A stretch of DNA of 64,000 nucleotides from Apricaphanius iberus (GCA_028564705.1 JAPXFQ010001339.1:831001-895000); one strand, 5' to 3'; shown: positions 44,220 to 56,335, counted from the first letter of the stretch. The notes: a model not told the origin generated them from the sequence alone. Translations and numbers: made by a program.

Positions 44220-47200
44220 CATGAATAATTTTTTTCATAAAAATTCTATTTTTATTTTTAACAATTAAAAATGCTGCAAAAATATTTAAATCAAATACAT
44301 TTAAAGGCAAAAAAATTTATATACTGCACCCATTTTCATTTATGTTTTCGTAACTATATAAAAAAAATGTCAAACAATTAAAATTTAAAATTACTCTTTT
44401 GTTTGAGCTTCAGCCAATATTAACGATTACCTCTGATTTATTTTTAGGATCGGCTAAATAAACTCCAGATCTTGATAGAAACGCTGTTATTGTGGGCAGC
44501 GGTCTTAACAGAAAGGTGGCGCCCCTGAGTCAAAACCTGCCCTGGTTTACACATGCGCACAAAATATCAAAAACATACAAACACTAAATACAATTTACAT
44601 GCGCACAACTTACCACCAACTACAAACTCAAAACAGCTCCTGCGCTACAAATCATTACGACATTTTTTTCCTTCAACCTGGACCTTATTTTCAGCAAATA
44701 TTACGCTCAGTTACTCACCCAGACGAGCTTGGAGCCACTTGGAGTCCTTCAGGAGAAGTTAATATCCAGTCTGATCAGCGTACATCCATATTGTTATGGG
44801 AAAATTAATATCAAGAATGATCTTTTCTGTGTATTCTTACATACTGAGAGATCTGTATGCTATTTCTTCATGACATGGTGATAGTCTGAATGTATGACAC
44901 TGTATAACGTTAAACGGTCAAATGAACTGATATCACGATTCCTACATCCTGCGTTGCCATGGAAACGACCCTTTGAGCGCTGAACATCCTGACGTGTCCT
45001 GAGATTGAGCCTGTCCTATCAGACGAAGACACCTGGGAGTCTGCGGTAGTCGGTGAGACGAAACGTTTACCGATATGGTGCAGATGATAGTAAGGTCGAC
45101 TCGCTGTTACGCGGATCCCGGCAGTAGTGTGAGATGCTGTTCCTCTTTGTTTGTAAAAAATTAAACCTCCATAAAAAATAAAAAAAAAAAGGATTCTTTC
45201 TCATCCTTTTATTCAAAATGTTTTTCTGATTACACATATAATGGGAGCCAATCAGGACGGGAGATTTGCTGCCTGTAATAAGGAATTATCTGCCACAAAA
45301 CTCCTTCGTTTAAACAGGTTTTGGTTAAATTAATAAAAAAAAATTACGGTCCAGGTTGAAAAAAATAATAATAATAATAAATTCCCTTTAAATACGTCCA
45401 AAAACCACATTTACACACAGATCAGAGTGACAATGACACTCATTTCACATCTCTAGATTTGCTAGAAAGCTGGGAAATCTCAGTTTTCTTATTACAGCCT
45501 AAAGTGATGAGAAAACTGTTATTATATCATCGTTTGTTTTTTTTTGTATTATTCCTTTTCCCATTAATCTATTGGAAAGAAAAGCAATTAAAATAGTAGG
45601 TTAATTGCTAAAAAATGCTTAATCTCAAAGTGTTTCAATAAATAGTGTGCAATCATAAAACAATGACAGCAGTAGCAAAAAGTATAAACTGCCCACTATT
45701 AACAATAAGTAATACGGAAATTAGCTGGGAGTGGCCTAATTATCACATTTCCCAGGGTGCTTAGGGGCAGGTTTTTGGCAACATTAGTGACCTGGAAGTC
45801 TGTTGTATTCAATGTGTTTCCAATTTGTCATGTTGAGTTTCGTTTTTTAATGTGAATTATCTTTGAGTTCCTGGTAATTTAAGTCATTTAATTAAGTTTA
45901 TTCAAGTAACTTTATTAAGTTTTCCAGTTAAGAAATAAATAAATTAATTTGATCAATTTAATTCAATTACTTGTGACCAGTTAAATCAATTTATTTAAGT
46001 TAAGCTGCATTTTATTTTTTCATTGTACCATAACTGTGAAGAATGCCGAATTTTAAGTTATGCCCACGTATTTTGGCAGAATATATACTTCATTTGAATT
46101 TATCTATACTGAGATATATTAATTCTCAACTTCCAAAAACTGATTCAAATATGATTTCACAATACTGTTCACAAATTAGTTCGTTTACTTACTTTTTCCA
46201 AGGTAACCACAGTTTCCTAAATATTTTCAAGTAAACTTAAGTCATCAGTATTTGCAGCGACAACAGGAACCCGAAGAAAAAAATCCTGGTTCTTTTTTGT
46301 TTTAATAAATACCAACCCAATGTGCCGCGTAAGATGAGGTATTAGGGTTAACTAAAGAAAATATTTTGGGGTAAATTTACGCCCAAGAAAATCAGAAATT
46401 CTAAAATTAAAGTCACATATTTTCCAGAAAATACTCAGAAATTCTCTGATGTCAAAAAGTTGTAAAATTACGAGTAAAAAGTCAGAATTTCTGAGACTAA
46501 TTGCACATAGTTTCCAGAAAATAAGTCGAAAATTCTCTGTCACAAAAGTTGTAAAATTACAAGTTAGAAGACATACATTTTGAGATTAAGGTATTTCCTA
46601 GGGGAAAATAAAAATTTATTCTCTGATGTAGAAAAGTGGAAAATTAGTGAGGGAAAAAAAAAAAATCCTGTCATTAAAGGCAAACATTTTTAATATCTAC
46701 AGTAAGATATTTCTGATATTCTAAAGTCAGAAAATAGTTTAAAATGATGTATGTCTTTAATCACAGAAATTTCTTCATTTTTATTCTCTCTAAAATGTTA
46801 TACTTTTCTACATTACGGAATTACGCTTTTTTTGCTACTTCTTGACAGAGAATTTCTGACTTTTTCTGGAAAATATGTGACTTCTTTCTCAGAATTTATT
46901 AGTTATTTTGGGTGGAAATTTACTCCCAAAAATTATTTTGGAGTAAATTTCCAGCCAAAAAACTTTTAAATTCCTCAGACATTCTGAGATTAAAGTCACA
47001 TATTTTTCGGAAAAACTCTGAATGTGTCTGATGTCAAAAAGTAGCAAAATTACGAGTAAAAACTCAGAATTACTGAGATTAATTGCCCATATATCCAGAA
47101 AGAAAACTCAGAAATTCTCTGTCACAAAAGCCGTAAAATTACGAGTTAAAATACAAAAATTTTGACATTAATTTCAGATAATTTGTCGAAAAAAACCAAC

Positions 47201-48614
47201 ATAACTCTTTGATGTAGAAAAGTAGAAGATTTGCGAGAAAAAACTAAAAAAATGTCTATAAATTAAAGGCTTTTTTTTTTTTTTGGCCTTTACAATGTCA
47301 GAAATATATCAGTTGAGATATCGAAAACGAATGCCTATCATAGAAATTTATACGTTTTTTTAAACTATTTGTTTTTCCTAGAAAATATCTGAAATTAACC
47401 TCAAAATGCCTGTCTTTTAACTTCAAATTTAATGATTTTTGTGACAGATAATTTCCTAGTTTTTTCTGGAAAATATGCACAATTAATCTCAGAAATTCTG
47501 AGTTTTCACTCGTAATTTTGCTACTTCTTGACAGAGAATTTCTGACTGTTTCTGGAAAATATGTGACTTCTTTCTCAGAATGTATTGGTTTTTTTGGGCG
47601 GAAATTTACACAAACAATTGTAAACTAAGCAAAATTATTTTGGAGTAAATTTCCAGCCAAAAAACTTGTAAATTCCTCAGACATTCTGAGATTAAAGTCA
47701 CATATTTTTTCAGAAAAACTCGGAATTTCTCTGATGTCAAAAAGTAGCAAAATTACGAGTAAAAACTCAGAATTTCTGAGATTAATTGCCCATATATCCA
47801 GAAAGAAAACTCAGAAATTCTCTGTCACAAAAGCCGTAAAATTACGAGTTAAAATACAGAAATTTTGACATTAATTTCAGATAATTTGTCGAAAAAAGCC
47901 ACATAACTCTTTGATGTAGAAAAGTAGAAAATTTGCGAGAAAAAACTAAAAAAATGTCTACAAATTAAAGGCATTTTTATTTTAACATTTTTAAAGCCTT
48001 TACAATGTCAGACATATTTCCGTTGAGATATCGAAAATGATATTATTATATTATATATGTTTTTTTCTCGCAAGTTTTCTTCCTTTCTACATCATAAAAT
48101 TATTTGTTTTTCATAGAAAATATCTGAAATTAATCTCAAAATTTAACTTTAAATTTTATGATTTTTGTGACAGAGATTTTCCTATTTTTTACTCGTAATT
48201 TTGCTTCTTTTTTATGGAACTAACATCAGAGAATTTCCACGTTTTTTATGGAAAGTATTTGACTTTAATCTAAGACTTTCTGAGTTTTTACTCCAAAATA
48301 TTTTTACTTTGTGTACAATGGCCCTAACACATCCACGAACATCTACAGTTGAAATGTTTCCCCCCTCCACCAGCTGGTCCAGATGTTCTGACCGACCTGC
48401 AGTAGAACTGGGATCCATTTTCAGCCAGGAAGCCGTCGTAATGAGCGTTGATCAGATCCCCTTTCTGGCTCCTCCTGCTGCACTCCTCGGGCTTGAACAG
48501 AACCTCGATCTGGACCCGGTCCTCCGGATCCGCCGCTCCGGCCCAGACGGCCCACGAACCGAGCCGGGAGCACAGAACCAGGCACACGGTGCAGCCCATA
48601 AGCCTCCACATCAT
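40511..48614 (-). CDS. fkbp7: FK506-binding protein 7, ER peptidyl-prolyl isomerase
   Basis: Four coding exons (48397-48614, 43585-43736, 43045-43172, 40511-40672) join in frame to 660 nt, 219 aa. FKBP7 is a soluble ER-lumen prolyl cis-trans isomerase with two EF-hands. Residues 1-26 form a signal peptide ([15 protein letters not shown]). The FKBP domain follows, with [12 protein letters not shown] (52-63), [20 protein letters not shown] (84-103), [15 protein letters not shown] (105-119) and [14 protein letters not shown]-hand 1 is [12 protein letters not shown] (155-166) and EF-hand 2 [12 protein letters not shown] (199-210). The end is RDEL, a KDEL-type retrieval signal. FKBP14 is the nearest relative, but [20 protein letters not shown] and NAHYDG fit FKBP7 better. 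The start is the first ATG in frame; the frame further 5' opens only to GTG. Confidence 0.93.
40719..41601. mobile_element. Inverted-repeat element in fkbp7 intron 3
   Basis: The left terminus TAGGGGTGTCACGATTC and right terminus GATCGTGACACCCATA are inverted copies. Subterminal CGATTCGATT and CGATCGATTTCGAT words repeat. No coding capacity was seen. The style resembles hAT MITEs, but the flanking 8-mers do not match, so the target duplication is not confirmed. Confidence 0.5.
41694..42705. mobile_element. TTAA-flanked element, Kolobok/piggyBac type
   Basis: TTAA at 41694-41697 is followed by AGGGTCTATATAATGC. The right end reads ATGATACAGTCCCT before TTAA at 42702-42705. The ends are inverted repeats matching at about 12 of 16 positions. 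About 1 kb; no transposase was recognised. Related in style to the THAP-bearing remnant at 31090. Confidence 0.55.
43045..43172 (-). CDS. fkbp7: fkbp7 coding exon 3
   Basis: Encodes [40 protein letters not shown] and KAE, the end of the FKBP fold and EF-hand 1. The minus donor is GTAACC and the acceptor GAATAAG. Confidence 0.93.
43372..43386 (-). promoter_or_regulatory. CTCF-like motif in fkbp7 intron 2
   Basis: The minus strand reads CCTGCAGGGGGCGCT, differing from the common CTCF core at one position, inside the 412-bp intron. Confidence 0.35.
43585..43736 (-). CDS. fkbp7: fkbp7 coding exon 2
   Basis: Encodes [40 protein letters not shown] and [11 protein letters not shown], the core of the isomerase. 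The minus acceptor is TCTGTCCCAG and the donor GTTGGT. Confidence 0.94.
44040..44410. repeat. Dispersed repeat with (TA)n, inverted to 29510
   Basis: Starts TCAGAGCCGGCCCAAGG, contains a (TA)n run at 44187-44214, and includes AAATATTTAAATCAAATACA near 44278. It is the inverted partner of the copy in osgepl1 intron 1. Confidence 0.5.
44480..45330. repeat. Dispersed repeat, GAGTCCTTCAGGAGAAGTT family
   Basis: GGAGTCCTTCAGGAGAAGTT at 44741-44760, followed by ATCCAGTCTGATCAGCGTAC, matches 32744-32790. The later AATCAGGACGGGAGATTTGC near 45250 matches the same family's right part (compare TAATCAGGGTAGGAGATTTG near 32803), so this copy is split by an insertion of about 450 bp. Confidence 0.45.
46342..48330. 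mobile_element. 2-kb foldback element with tandem palindromes
   Basis: The ends are TATTAGGGTTAACTAAAG and ACAATGGCCCTAACA. Inside, three palindromic units follow one another (about 46360-46930, 46935-47620 and 47630-48320). Each starts with an arm containing GTAAAATTACGAGT-type words and is answered by its complement (ACTCGTAATTTTGCTACTTC). The second and third units are direct repeats about 704 bp apart (CATATATCCAGAAAGAAAAC at 47088 and 47792). It lies in fkbp7 intron 1, ending about 70 bp from exon 1. No coding capacity. Confidence 0.7.
48397..48614 (-). CDS. fkbp7: fkbp7 coding exon 1
   Basis: Encodes the signal peptide [20 protein letters not shown] and the first part of the FKBP domain to GSQFYC with a split Ser codon. 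The minus donor is GTCGGT. A second ATG follows at once, so initiation may be at either of two Met codons. Confidence 0.9.
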
Positions 48615-48659
48615 CCCGCTCTGCAGTCGTGGCAACTCTGACTCCTGAAGGCTGCTGGG

Positions 48660-48675
48660 TGACGTCACCGTGACG
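48660..48675 (-). promoter_or_regulatory. fkbp7: CRE palindrome TGACGTCA with half-site at fkbp7
   Basis: A perfect 8-bp TGACGTCA lies 46 bp upstream of the fkbp7 ATG (48660-48667), with an extra TGACG at 48671-48675. CREB/ATF-family proteins bind such sites. The transcription start is unknown, so the site could lie in the 5' UTR. Confidence 0.4.
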
Positions 48676-48819
48676 CGGCATTGCTGCTGGGCTCTGCAGC
48701 CCTGAGTTTGGTCTGTAAGGAGGAGCTCCCTGCTCTCTCATCCAAAACTTTATCGACAAACCGAGGCTGTAAATGTACATAACATATAACTGAATATTAA
48801 ATTAATTGATTGAATTAAA

Positions 48820-48895
48820 ATGACTTTTCTTGTAAGCTGCCTTGAGATGACTACGTTGTGAATCGGCGCTACATAAATACACGGAATTAAATGGG
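48820..48895 (+). mobile_element. LINE/SINE 3' tail fragment
   Basis: GCTGCCTTGAGATGACTACG, then TTGTGAATCGGCGCTACATA and AATACACGGAATTAAA, parallels the tail at 61665-61740 (TGCCTTGAGATGACATCTGT, GGCGCTATATAAATAAAC). Confidence 0.6.
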
Positions 48896-48899
48896 GGAT

Positions 48900-50700
48900 C
48901 TAATTTTTTCATGAGATAAAAGTGTTCTTTTACACCTAAAATAACCACCTTAAAAAAAACTTTAAATTCCAACTCTTAGGGGCGCTTCAATTGATCCATC
49001 CATCTGCAGCATTTATTTAATTTAATTATTAATAATCATTCGCTCTGGACTGTGGAAGTTTGGTATGGAGAAACAAAACTGTCACCATCAAACTTTATCC
49101 GACACTGTCATATCCGACAGAACCTATTTAAAAAGAAAAACTGTAAGAAAAAAAAATTGAAATTCAAAAGTGTTTTAGTATTAAGCCCCATTTCCACTAT
49201 AGGACCGGTACGGTACAGTATGGAATGGGTAGGTTGTGTTTCCATTACCATCTCAAAAGAACTGTGGTGGGCGAGGATGTAGGCAGGCTTAGCTTAACAA
49301 CAGCAGGTTTTTTTTAAATATTTTTTTATCACTTGCAGCTTCTATTTACAAAAAAAATCTGGTAGAATTTTTTTAATAAAAATCTGAAATCAGATTTGAT
49401 ATTAAAAAAATCTGAGATTTAATTTTTAAGCCATATCACCCAGCCCTACCTCCACGCGTTTATGTAAATATTCTTCTATATTCTGAACCTTTAATCCTGT
49501 AACATAAAAGTTTGGTCCTCGTTTAATAATGTTAGTCAGGGGAATCATATTTTGACACAAAAATAAATAGAAGAAATAAAAGTTCTGCTCTGCCATTAAA
49601 AATGTGTTTTTGGTCTCATTTATTGAAATACAAAATTAAAACAATTTAAAAATAAAATATAAATAATACTTTTTTTTACCTCTAGAATTTCTGAAACCAG
49701 GAATAATATCTGTGAACCTGAACGTTCTGTGAAAAAAGACTTGACATGAATCACCAACCGCTCAGCCAGCATGATGAAATGTATAGATTCAATAATATAT
49801 ATACTAATAAGATCCCCACGTTGTTTAAAACGTATATAATTCACGACTCGCACTGATTTCTTTATAATTTTAGTTCGTCTACGCCGGTGATTCTATAGTG
49901 TGCATTTAATTTAAACAGACAAAAATAATCCTGATTTAACTTGAACTCACCCTACACTTTAAAAAAGGTGTCGTTTTTAAGCGTGTACAGTAACACTGCA
50001 CACACTTTGTCTTTTTTCCCTCTTGTAGCAGAGGCAGAAATAGAAGATAAAGTTGATATTCACATCAGGGATGAGAGGGAAGGTGAAGAACGCGATGAAG
50101 GTGGAGAAGGAGAGACTCTGTGATGCTGATGATGGATTATCAGAGGAGCCAGGATTATGGCCAACAACTCTTACTGACAAACAAAACTATTATTCATATG
50201 CTGTCCAGTGAAGGTGGAGCAAAACGTGGGATTGGAAACCTAAAGGTGTTCAGGGCCCACTGGTATCGCTGTGGTATTTGGTGGGGGGGCCCTGACTACA
50301 GACGGCACTTATTTAAAGAGCGAAACTGTAAGAAAACATTTTTTAATTCAAAACGGTTTTAGTATTACGTATGTTAGTATCTTAAAATTATTACTATCAT
50401 CATCATCATTCACAATTCAATATAAAAATGGGAAATTTGTTTAAATTAGGTATTATAATTTCTGTAGACTCTTCATTGAAATATGTATTCAACCAATCTA
50501 TTCCTATTTTATTTAGCAACATAATTCTGAATTTCAAATGGATTTTCACATTTTCTCTCTTCATGCAAAATAGCCATTATTAAATGATAAAAAACAACTA
50601 TTAAATTGTTACTTTTATATTTGCTCATTTAAAATAGAACAAGACATATATGCATTTTATTTTTTTCATAATGATTTAATGCTTCAGTTAAAAAAAACAA
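48900..50700. other. Intergenic, AT-rich, no gene seen
   Basis: Contains one repeat-like phrase (CCCCATTTCCACTATAGGAC, CGGTACGGTACAGTATGG, 49185-49225) of a kind common in fish genomes. No convincing exon. A charged short frame at 50030-50123 is discussed among the rejected items. Confidence 0.4.
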
Positions 50701-50705
50701 TAATT

Positions 50706-53700
50706 AGGGGATGAGGGGATGAAGGGATTAGGGAAGGATGAAGGGATGAAGGAGGAAACGAATGGATGAAGGGATGATGGGGATGACGGAGGAAACGAAG
50801 GGATGAAGGGATGATGGGGATGACGGAGGAAACGAATGGATTAAGGGATGATGGCGATGAAGGGATGAGGAGATGAAGGGATTAGGGAAGGATGAAGGGA
50901 AGAAGGAGGAAACGAATGGATGAAGGGATGATGGGGATGAAGGAGGAAACGAATGGATGAAGGGATGATGGGGATGAAGGAGGAAACGAAGGGATGAAGG
51001 GATGATGGCAATGAGGGGATGAAGGGATGAGGGGATGAGGGGATGAGGAGATGAAGGGATTAGGGGATGAAGGAGGAAACGAATGGATGAAGGGATAATG
51101 GGGATGAAGGGATGAAGGGATGAAGGAGGAAACGAATGGATGAAGGGATAATGGGGATGAAGGGATGAAGGGATGAAGGGATGAGGGATGAAGGGATTAG
51201 GGAAGATGAAGGGATGAAGGAGGAAACAAATGTATGAAGGGTGATGGGGATGAAGGAGGAAACGAATGGATGAAGGGATGATGGGGATGACGGAGGAAAC
51301 GAAGGATGAAGGGATGATGGCAATGAGGGGATGAAGGGATGAAGGGATGAGGGAAGGATGAAGGGATGAAGGAGGAAACGAATGGATGAAGGGATAAAAG
51401 ATGGGGATGAAGGGATGAGGAGATGAAGGGATTAGGGAAGGATGAAGGGATGAAGGAGGAAACAAATGTATGAAGGGATGATGGGGATGAAGGAGGAAAC
51501 GAATGGATGAAGGGATGATGGGGATGACGGAGGAAACGAAGGGATGAAGGGATGATGGCAATGAGGGGATGAAGGGATGAAGGGATGAGGGAAGGATGAA
51601 GGGATGAAGGAGGAAACGAATGGATGAAGGGATGATGGGGATAAAGGGATGAGGGGATGAAGGGATTAGGGAAGGATGAAGGGATGAAGGAGGAAACGAA
51701 TGGATGAAGGGATGATGGGGATGAAGGAGGAAACGAATGGATGAAGGGATGATGGGGATGACGGAGGAAACGAAGGGATGAAGGGATGATGGGGATGAAG
51801 GAGGAAACGAATGGAAAGGGATGATGGGGATGACGGAGGAAACGAATGGATGAAGGGATGATGGGGATGACGGAGGAAACGAAGGGATGAAGGGATGATG
51901 GCGATGAAGGGATGAGGAGATGAAGGGATTAGGGAAGGATGAAGGGATGAAGGAGGAAACGAATGGATGAAGGGATGATGGGGATGACGGAGGAAACGAA
52001 TGGATGAATGGATGATGGGGATGACGGAGGAAACGAAGGGATGAAGGGATGATGGCAATGAAGGTATGAGGAGATGAAGGGATTAGGGAAGGATGAAGGG
52101 ATGAAGGAGGAAACGAATGGATGAAGGGATGATGGGGATGACGGAGGAAACGAATGGATGAAGGGATGATGGGGATGACGGAGGAAACGAAGGGATGAAG
52201 GGATGATGGGGATGAAGGAGGAAACGAATGGATGAAGGGATGATGGGGATGACGGAGGAAACGAATGGATGAAGGGATGATGGGGATGACGGAGGAAACG
52301 AAGGGATGATGGGATGAGGAGATGAAGGGATTAGGGAAGGATGAAGGGAAGAAGGAGGAAATGAATGGATGAAGGGATGATGGGGATGAAGGAGGAAACG
52401 AAGGGATGAAGGGATGAAGGGATGAAGGGATGAGGAGATGAAGGGATTAGGGAAGGATGAAGGGAAGAAGGAGGAAACGAATGGATGAAGGGATGATGGG
52501 GATGAAGGAGGAAACGAAGGGATGAAGGGATGATGGCAATGAGGGGATGAAGGGATGAAGGGATGAGGGGATGAGGGGATGAGGAGATGAAGGGATTGGG
52601 GGATGAAGGAGGAAACGAAGGGATGAAGGGATGATGGGGACGAAGGGATGAAGGGATGAAGGAGGAAACGAATGGATGAAGGGATAATGGGGATGAAGGG
52701 ATGAAGGGATGAAGGGATGAGGAGATGAAGGGATTAGGGAAGGATGAAGGGATGAAGGAGGAAACTAATGTATGAAGGGATGATGGGGATGAAGGAGGAA
52801 ACGAATGGATGAAGGGATGATGGGGATGACGGAGGAAACGAAGGGATGAAGGGATGATGGCGATGAAGGGATGAGGAGATGAAGGGATTAGGGAAGATGA
52901 GGGAAGAAGGAGGAAACGAATGGATGATGGGATGATGGGGATGAAGGAGGAAACGAAGGGATGAAGGGATGATGGCAATGAGGGGATGAAGGGATGAAGG
53001 GATGAGGATGGGGGAGAGGAGAAAAAAAAAAAAAAAAAAAAAGAGATGGATGAAGGGATAATGGGGATGAAGGGATGAAGGGATGAAGGGATGAGGAGAT
53101 GAAGGGATTAGGGAAGGATGAAGGGATGAAGGAGGAAACAAATGTATGAAGGGATGATGGGGATGACGGAGGAAACGAATGGATGAAGGCATGATGGGGA
53201 TGAAGGGATGAGGAGATGAAGGGATTAGGGAAGGATGAAGGGAAGAAGGAGGAAACGAATGGATGAAGGGATGATGGGGATGAAGGAGGAAACGAATGGA
53301 TGAAGGGATGATAGCGATGAAGGGATGAGGAGATGAAGGGATTAGTGAAGGATGAAGGGAAGAAGGAGGAAACAAATGTATGAAGGGATGATGGGGATGA
53401 CGGAGGAAACGAAGGGATGAAGGGATGATGGCGATGAAGGGATGAGGAGATGAAGGGATTAGGGAAGGATGAAGGGAAGAAGGAGGAAACGAATGGATGA
53501 AGGGATGATGGGGATGACGGAGGAAACGAAGGGATGAAGGGATGATGGCAATGAGGGGATGAAGGGATGAGGGGATGAGGGGATGAGGAGATGAAGGGAT
53601 TAGGGGATGAAGGAGGAAACGAAGGGATGAAGGGATGATGGGGATGAAGGGATGAAGGGATGAAGGAGGAAACGAATGGATGAAGGGATGATGGGGATGA

Positions 53701-54528
53701 CGGAGGAAACGAATGGATGAAGGGATGATGGGGATGACGGAGGAAACGAAGGGATGAAGGGATGATGGCGATGAAGGGATGAGGAGATGAAGGGATTAGG
53801 GAAGGATGAAGGGAAGAAGGAGGAAACGAATGGATGAAGGGATGATGGGGATGAAGGAGGAAACGAATGGATGAAGGGATGATGGGGATGACGGAGGAAA
53901 CGAAGGGATGAAGGGATGATGGCAATGAGGGGATGAAGGGATGAAGGGATGAGGGGATGAGGGGATGAGGAGATGAAGGGATTAGGGAAGGATGAAGGGA
54001 TGAAGGAGGAAACGAATGGATGAAGGGATGATGGGGATGAGGAGGGATGAAGGGATGAAGGAGGAAACGAATGGATGAAGGGATGATGGGGATGAGGAGG
54101 AAACGAATGGATGAAGGGATGATGGGGATGACGGAGGAAACGAAGGGATGAAGGGATGATGGCGATGAAGGGATGAGGAGATGAAGGATTAGGGAAGGAT
54201 GAAGGGAAGAAGGAGAAACGAATGGATGAAGGGATGATGGGGATGAAGGAGGAAACGAATGGATGAAGGGATGATGGGGATGACGGAGGAAACGAAGGGA
54301 TGAAGGGATGATGGCAATGAGGGGATGAAGGGATGAAGGGATGAGGGGATGAGGGGATGAGGAGATGAAGGGATTAGGGGATGAAGGAGGAAACGAATGG
54401 ATGAAGGGATAATGGGGATGAAGGGATGAAGGGATGAAGGGATGAGGAGATGAAGGGATTAGGGAAGGATGAAGGGATGAAGGAGGAAATGAATGGATGA
54501 AGGGATGATGGGGATGAAGGGATGAAAG
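50706..54528. repeat. 3.8-kb purine-rich minisatellite (GGATGAAGG type)
   Basis: Built from GGGATGAA, GGGATGATGG, GGATGACGGAGGAAACGAA and GGATTAGGGAAGGATGAAGG blocks. A common unit of about 37 bp (GGAGGAAACGAATGGATGAA plus GGGATGATGGGGATGAC) alternates with other blocks, and the GGATTAGGGAAGG marker recurs at irregular 115-340 bp intervals, so it is a higher-order array. One A-run interrupts it at 53022-53041. The plus strand is mostly G and A, with several GGG tracts separated by 4-5 bases, for example 51013-51046. Long minus-strand frames rich in Ser, Pro, His and Ile are by-products of the repeat. Confidence 0.95.
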
Positions 54529-54539
54529 AATAGTAAAAT

Positions 54540-55265
54540 GGGGATGTAATACTGAGATAAAGTAAAGGATCAGCTGATTGCTGGGTGCTCGGGGTTAAAA
54601 TAGATCACGGAGTTATAAGGGATGAAGTTCAGGTGTGAGACGCCAGGTGAGTCAGATCTGATACTGAATATGGGGCGTGGTCCAGCTCACGAACCTGAGT
54701 TAACATATTAACTTACATTTCTGCTTTCCAACAACAAGTCCTTCTCCATTGAAAGTTTGTTTATAACCATAATTTCACACTAATACACCAGTTTGGGATA
54801 ATAGGTACGTACTGCTCAGTAGAAAATCTATACAGAGGGATGGAGATCCAAGGGTATTTTGGTTGTTGCACATTTTGTGGACGATAATGGAAACATGTTA
54901 CAACATGAGGAGTTCTGTAAAAAATACCAACTTGAATGTAATGTTAAGTATCATGTTCTGGTTAGAGAAGATACTCGATACTCTGGGGCTCTCCTGAACT
55001 TAGACAGCTCTGCACTGAACGTTTAGATTTTTGTGACTTTTCTGAAAGCAAATATTATCCTAACACAGTAAAAAGATTCTACATACTTAAGAAGTTTGAA
55101 GGGGAAAAAACGGGGAAAAATTACATTTAATTTCCTCTTCCACCCAAAAGCAAAATAAGTTAACTTTAGATTTTAAATTAAATTTATCCAGCGAACAGAT
55201 TTTTGAGATTTGTAGGGACTAAGTAAAGCGCTATACAAATACAGGCCATTTACCATTTTGTCTGT
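54540..55265. other. Intergenic with a LINE/SINE tail
   Basis: No gene seen. The end, GGACTAAGTAAAGCGCTATA, then CAAATACAGGCCATTTACCA, is a retroposon 3' tail with a CCATTTACC-type terminal repeat (55215-55262). Confidence 0.5.
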
Positions 55266-55589
55266 GAAGACAATTATTTTTGGTGTCTTTGTTGAAAGTA
55301 AGGATGTGGATTTTGTACTTCGCTTCCTTTTCGGGAAGTTCTTCATATAAAATATGCAGATATGATAAAACCAAACCTTCTCTGACGTTTTGGAGGAACG
55401 AGCTGAATCTTTTTAGGTAATCTCTTCAACTAGTTAAAGAAAAAAAAAACTTCGATTATTCTCTCTAAACAGTTAAGTTAATTTAAGATGGCCCCTGTGT
55501 CCGTTTTGTTTTATAGCTGTATTTCTAATCTCATGTAGATTTTTTCATCGTTGTTCTTGCTCAAACCGTACTGTAGAATATGAGAGGAC

Positions 55590-56335
55590 ATTTAATTACC
55601 AACGCCTTGTATGTTTGTAGTATGGGGGAATATACACTTCATTTATATAAAACCATTATGCTTACTTCAAAAGAGAGCAGTACGAATTATGCATAATGAA
55701 AACTATAGAGAACACACAGTTTATTTATAAAATCTAAAATATTAAAACTAGAAGATATAACGAAGTTACAAACATTATTGATTTTGTTTGGAGCAAAACA
55801 TCATTTGCTTCATATTAAAACTCAAAGACTTTTTGCATTGAGTTCAGAAAGTGAGGATTAAAGAAAAACGTTTCCTTTTAAGCATAAATTTGCTCAGACA
55901 AAAAGTTTTGGTCTGGCCATAAAAGGCAAATATGTCCTTTAGTTATAGGTATAAGAATATGGAATTTGCAACATGATGACCTTAAGGGTTGTACAAATAT
56001 TGATCAATTTAAAACTCGATATAAGAATGAAATTATAAATCAATGTGAAAAAGATGAAATTAACAGAAGTACAGAAATAAGTATCCTTTTAAATGTCCTA
56101 TCTCTGAAGTATTATTTATTTGGATTTTGATGATTATTTTGATGCTACTCTGTATAGAATAGCGCAGAGTGTAATTTTTGGTTATAAGCGCACCAATTGT
56201 ACTATAATTATTTTGTTGTTGGATAGGGGGAAGGTATGGTTGTAGTATTACATTAAACGAAGGAAGATTATTGTATAATAAATTACTATTGTACACTACC
56301 ATGTGTGAAACGAAATAAAATGAAATGAAATAAAT
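55590..56335 (+). mobile_element. Decayed non-LTR retrotransposon 3' fragment
   Basis: Translation gives a recognisable C-terminal LINE phrase, LQKRAVRIMHNENYREHT, then frame-shifted LKSKILKLEDITKLQTL and LFGAKHHLLHIKTQRLF. It ends in an A/T-rich AAATGAAATGAAATAAATGG tail. Multiple stops; not functional. The clade was not determined. Confidence 0.55.

Noticed and set aside
48615..48668. Longer fkbp7 start at 48668
   Set aside because: The codon is GTG, and the ATG at 48614 places the signal peptide at the N-terminus.
50030..50123. Acidic frame AEAEIEDKVDIHIRDEREGE after an acceptor-like CTCTTGTAG
   Set aside because: It could be a terminal exon, but no partner exon, family or polyadenylation signal supports it. 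Left unannotated.
50728..53925. Long minus-strand frames of up to 345 codons rich in Ser, Pro, His and Ile
   Set aside because: They are translations of the GGATGAAGG minisatellite; overlapping frames have the same repetitive make-up and there are no exon or promoter signals.
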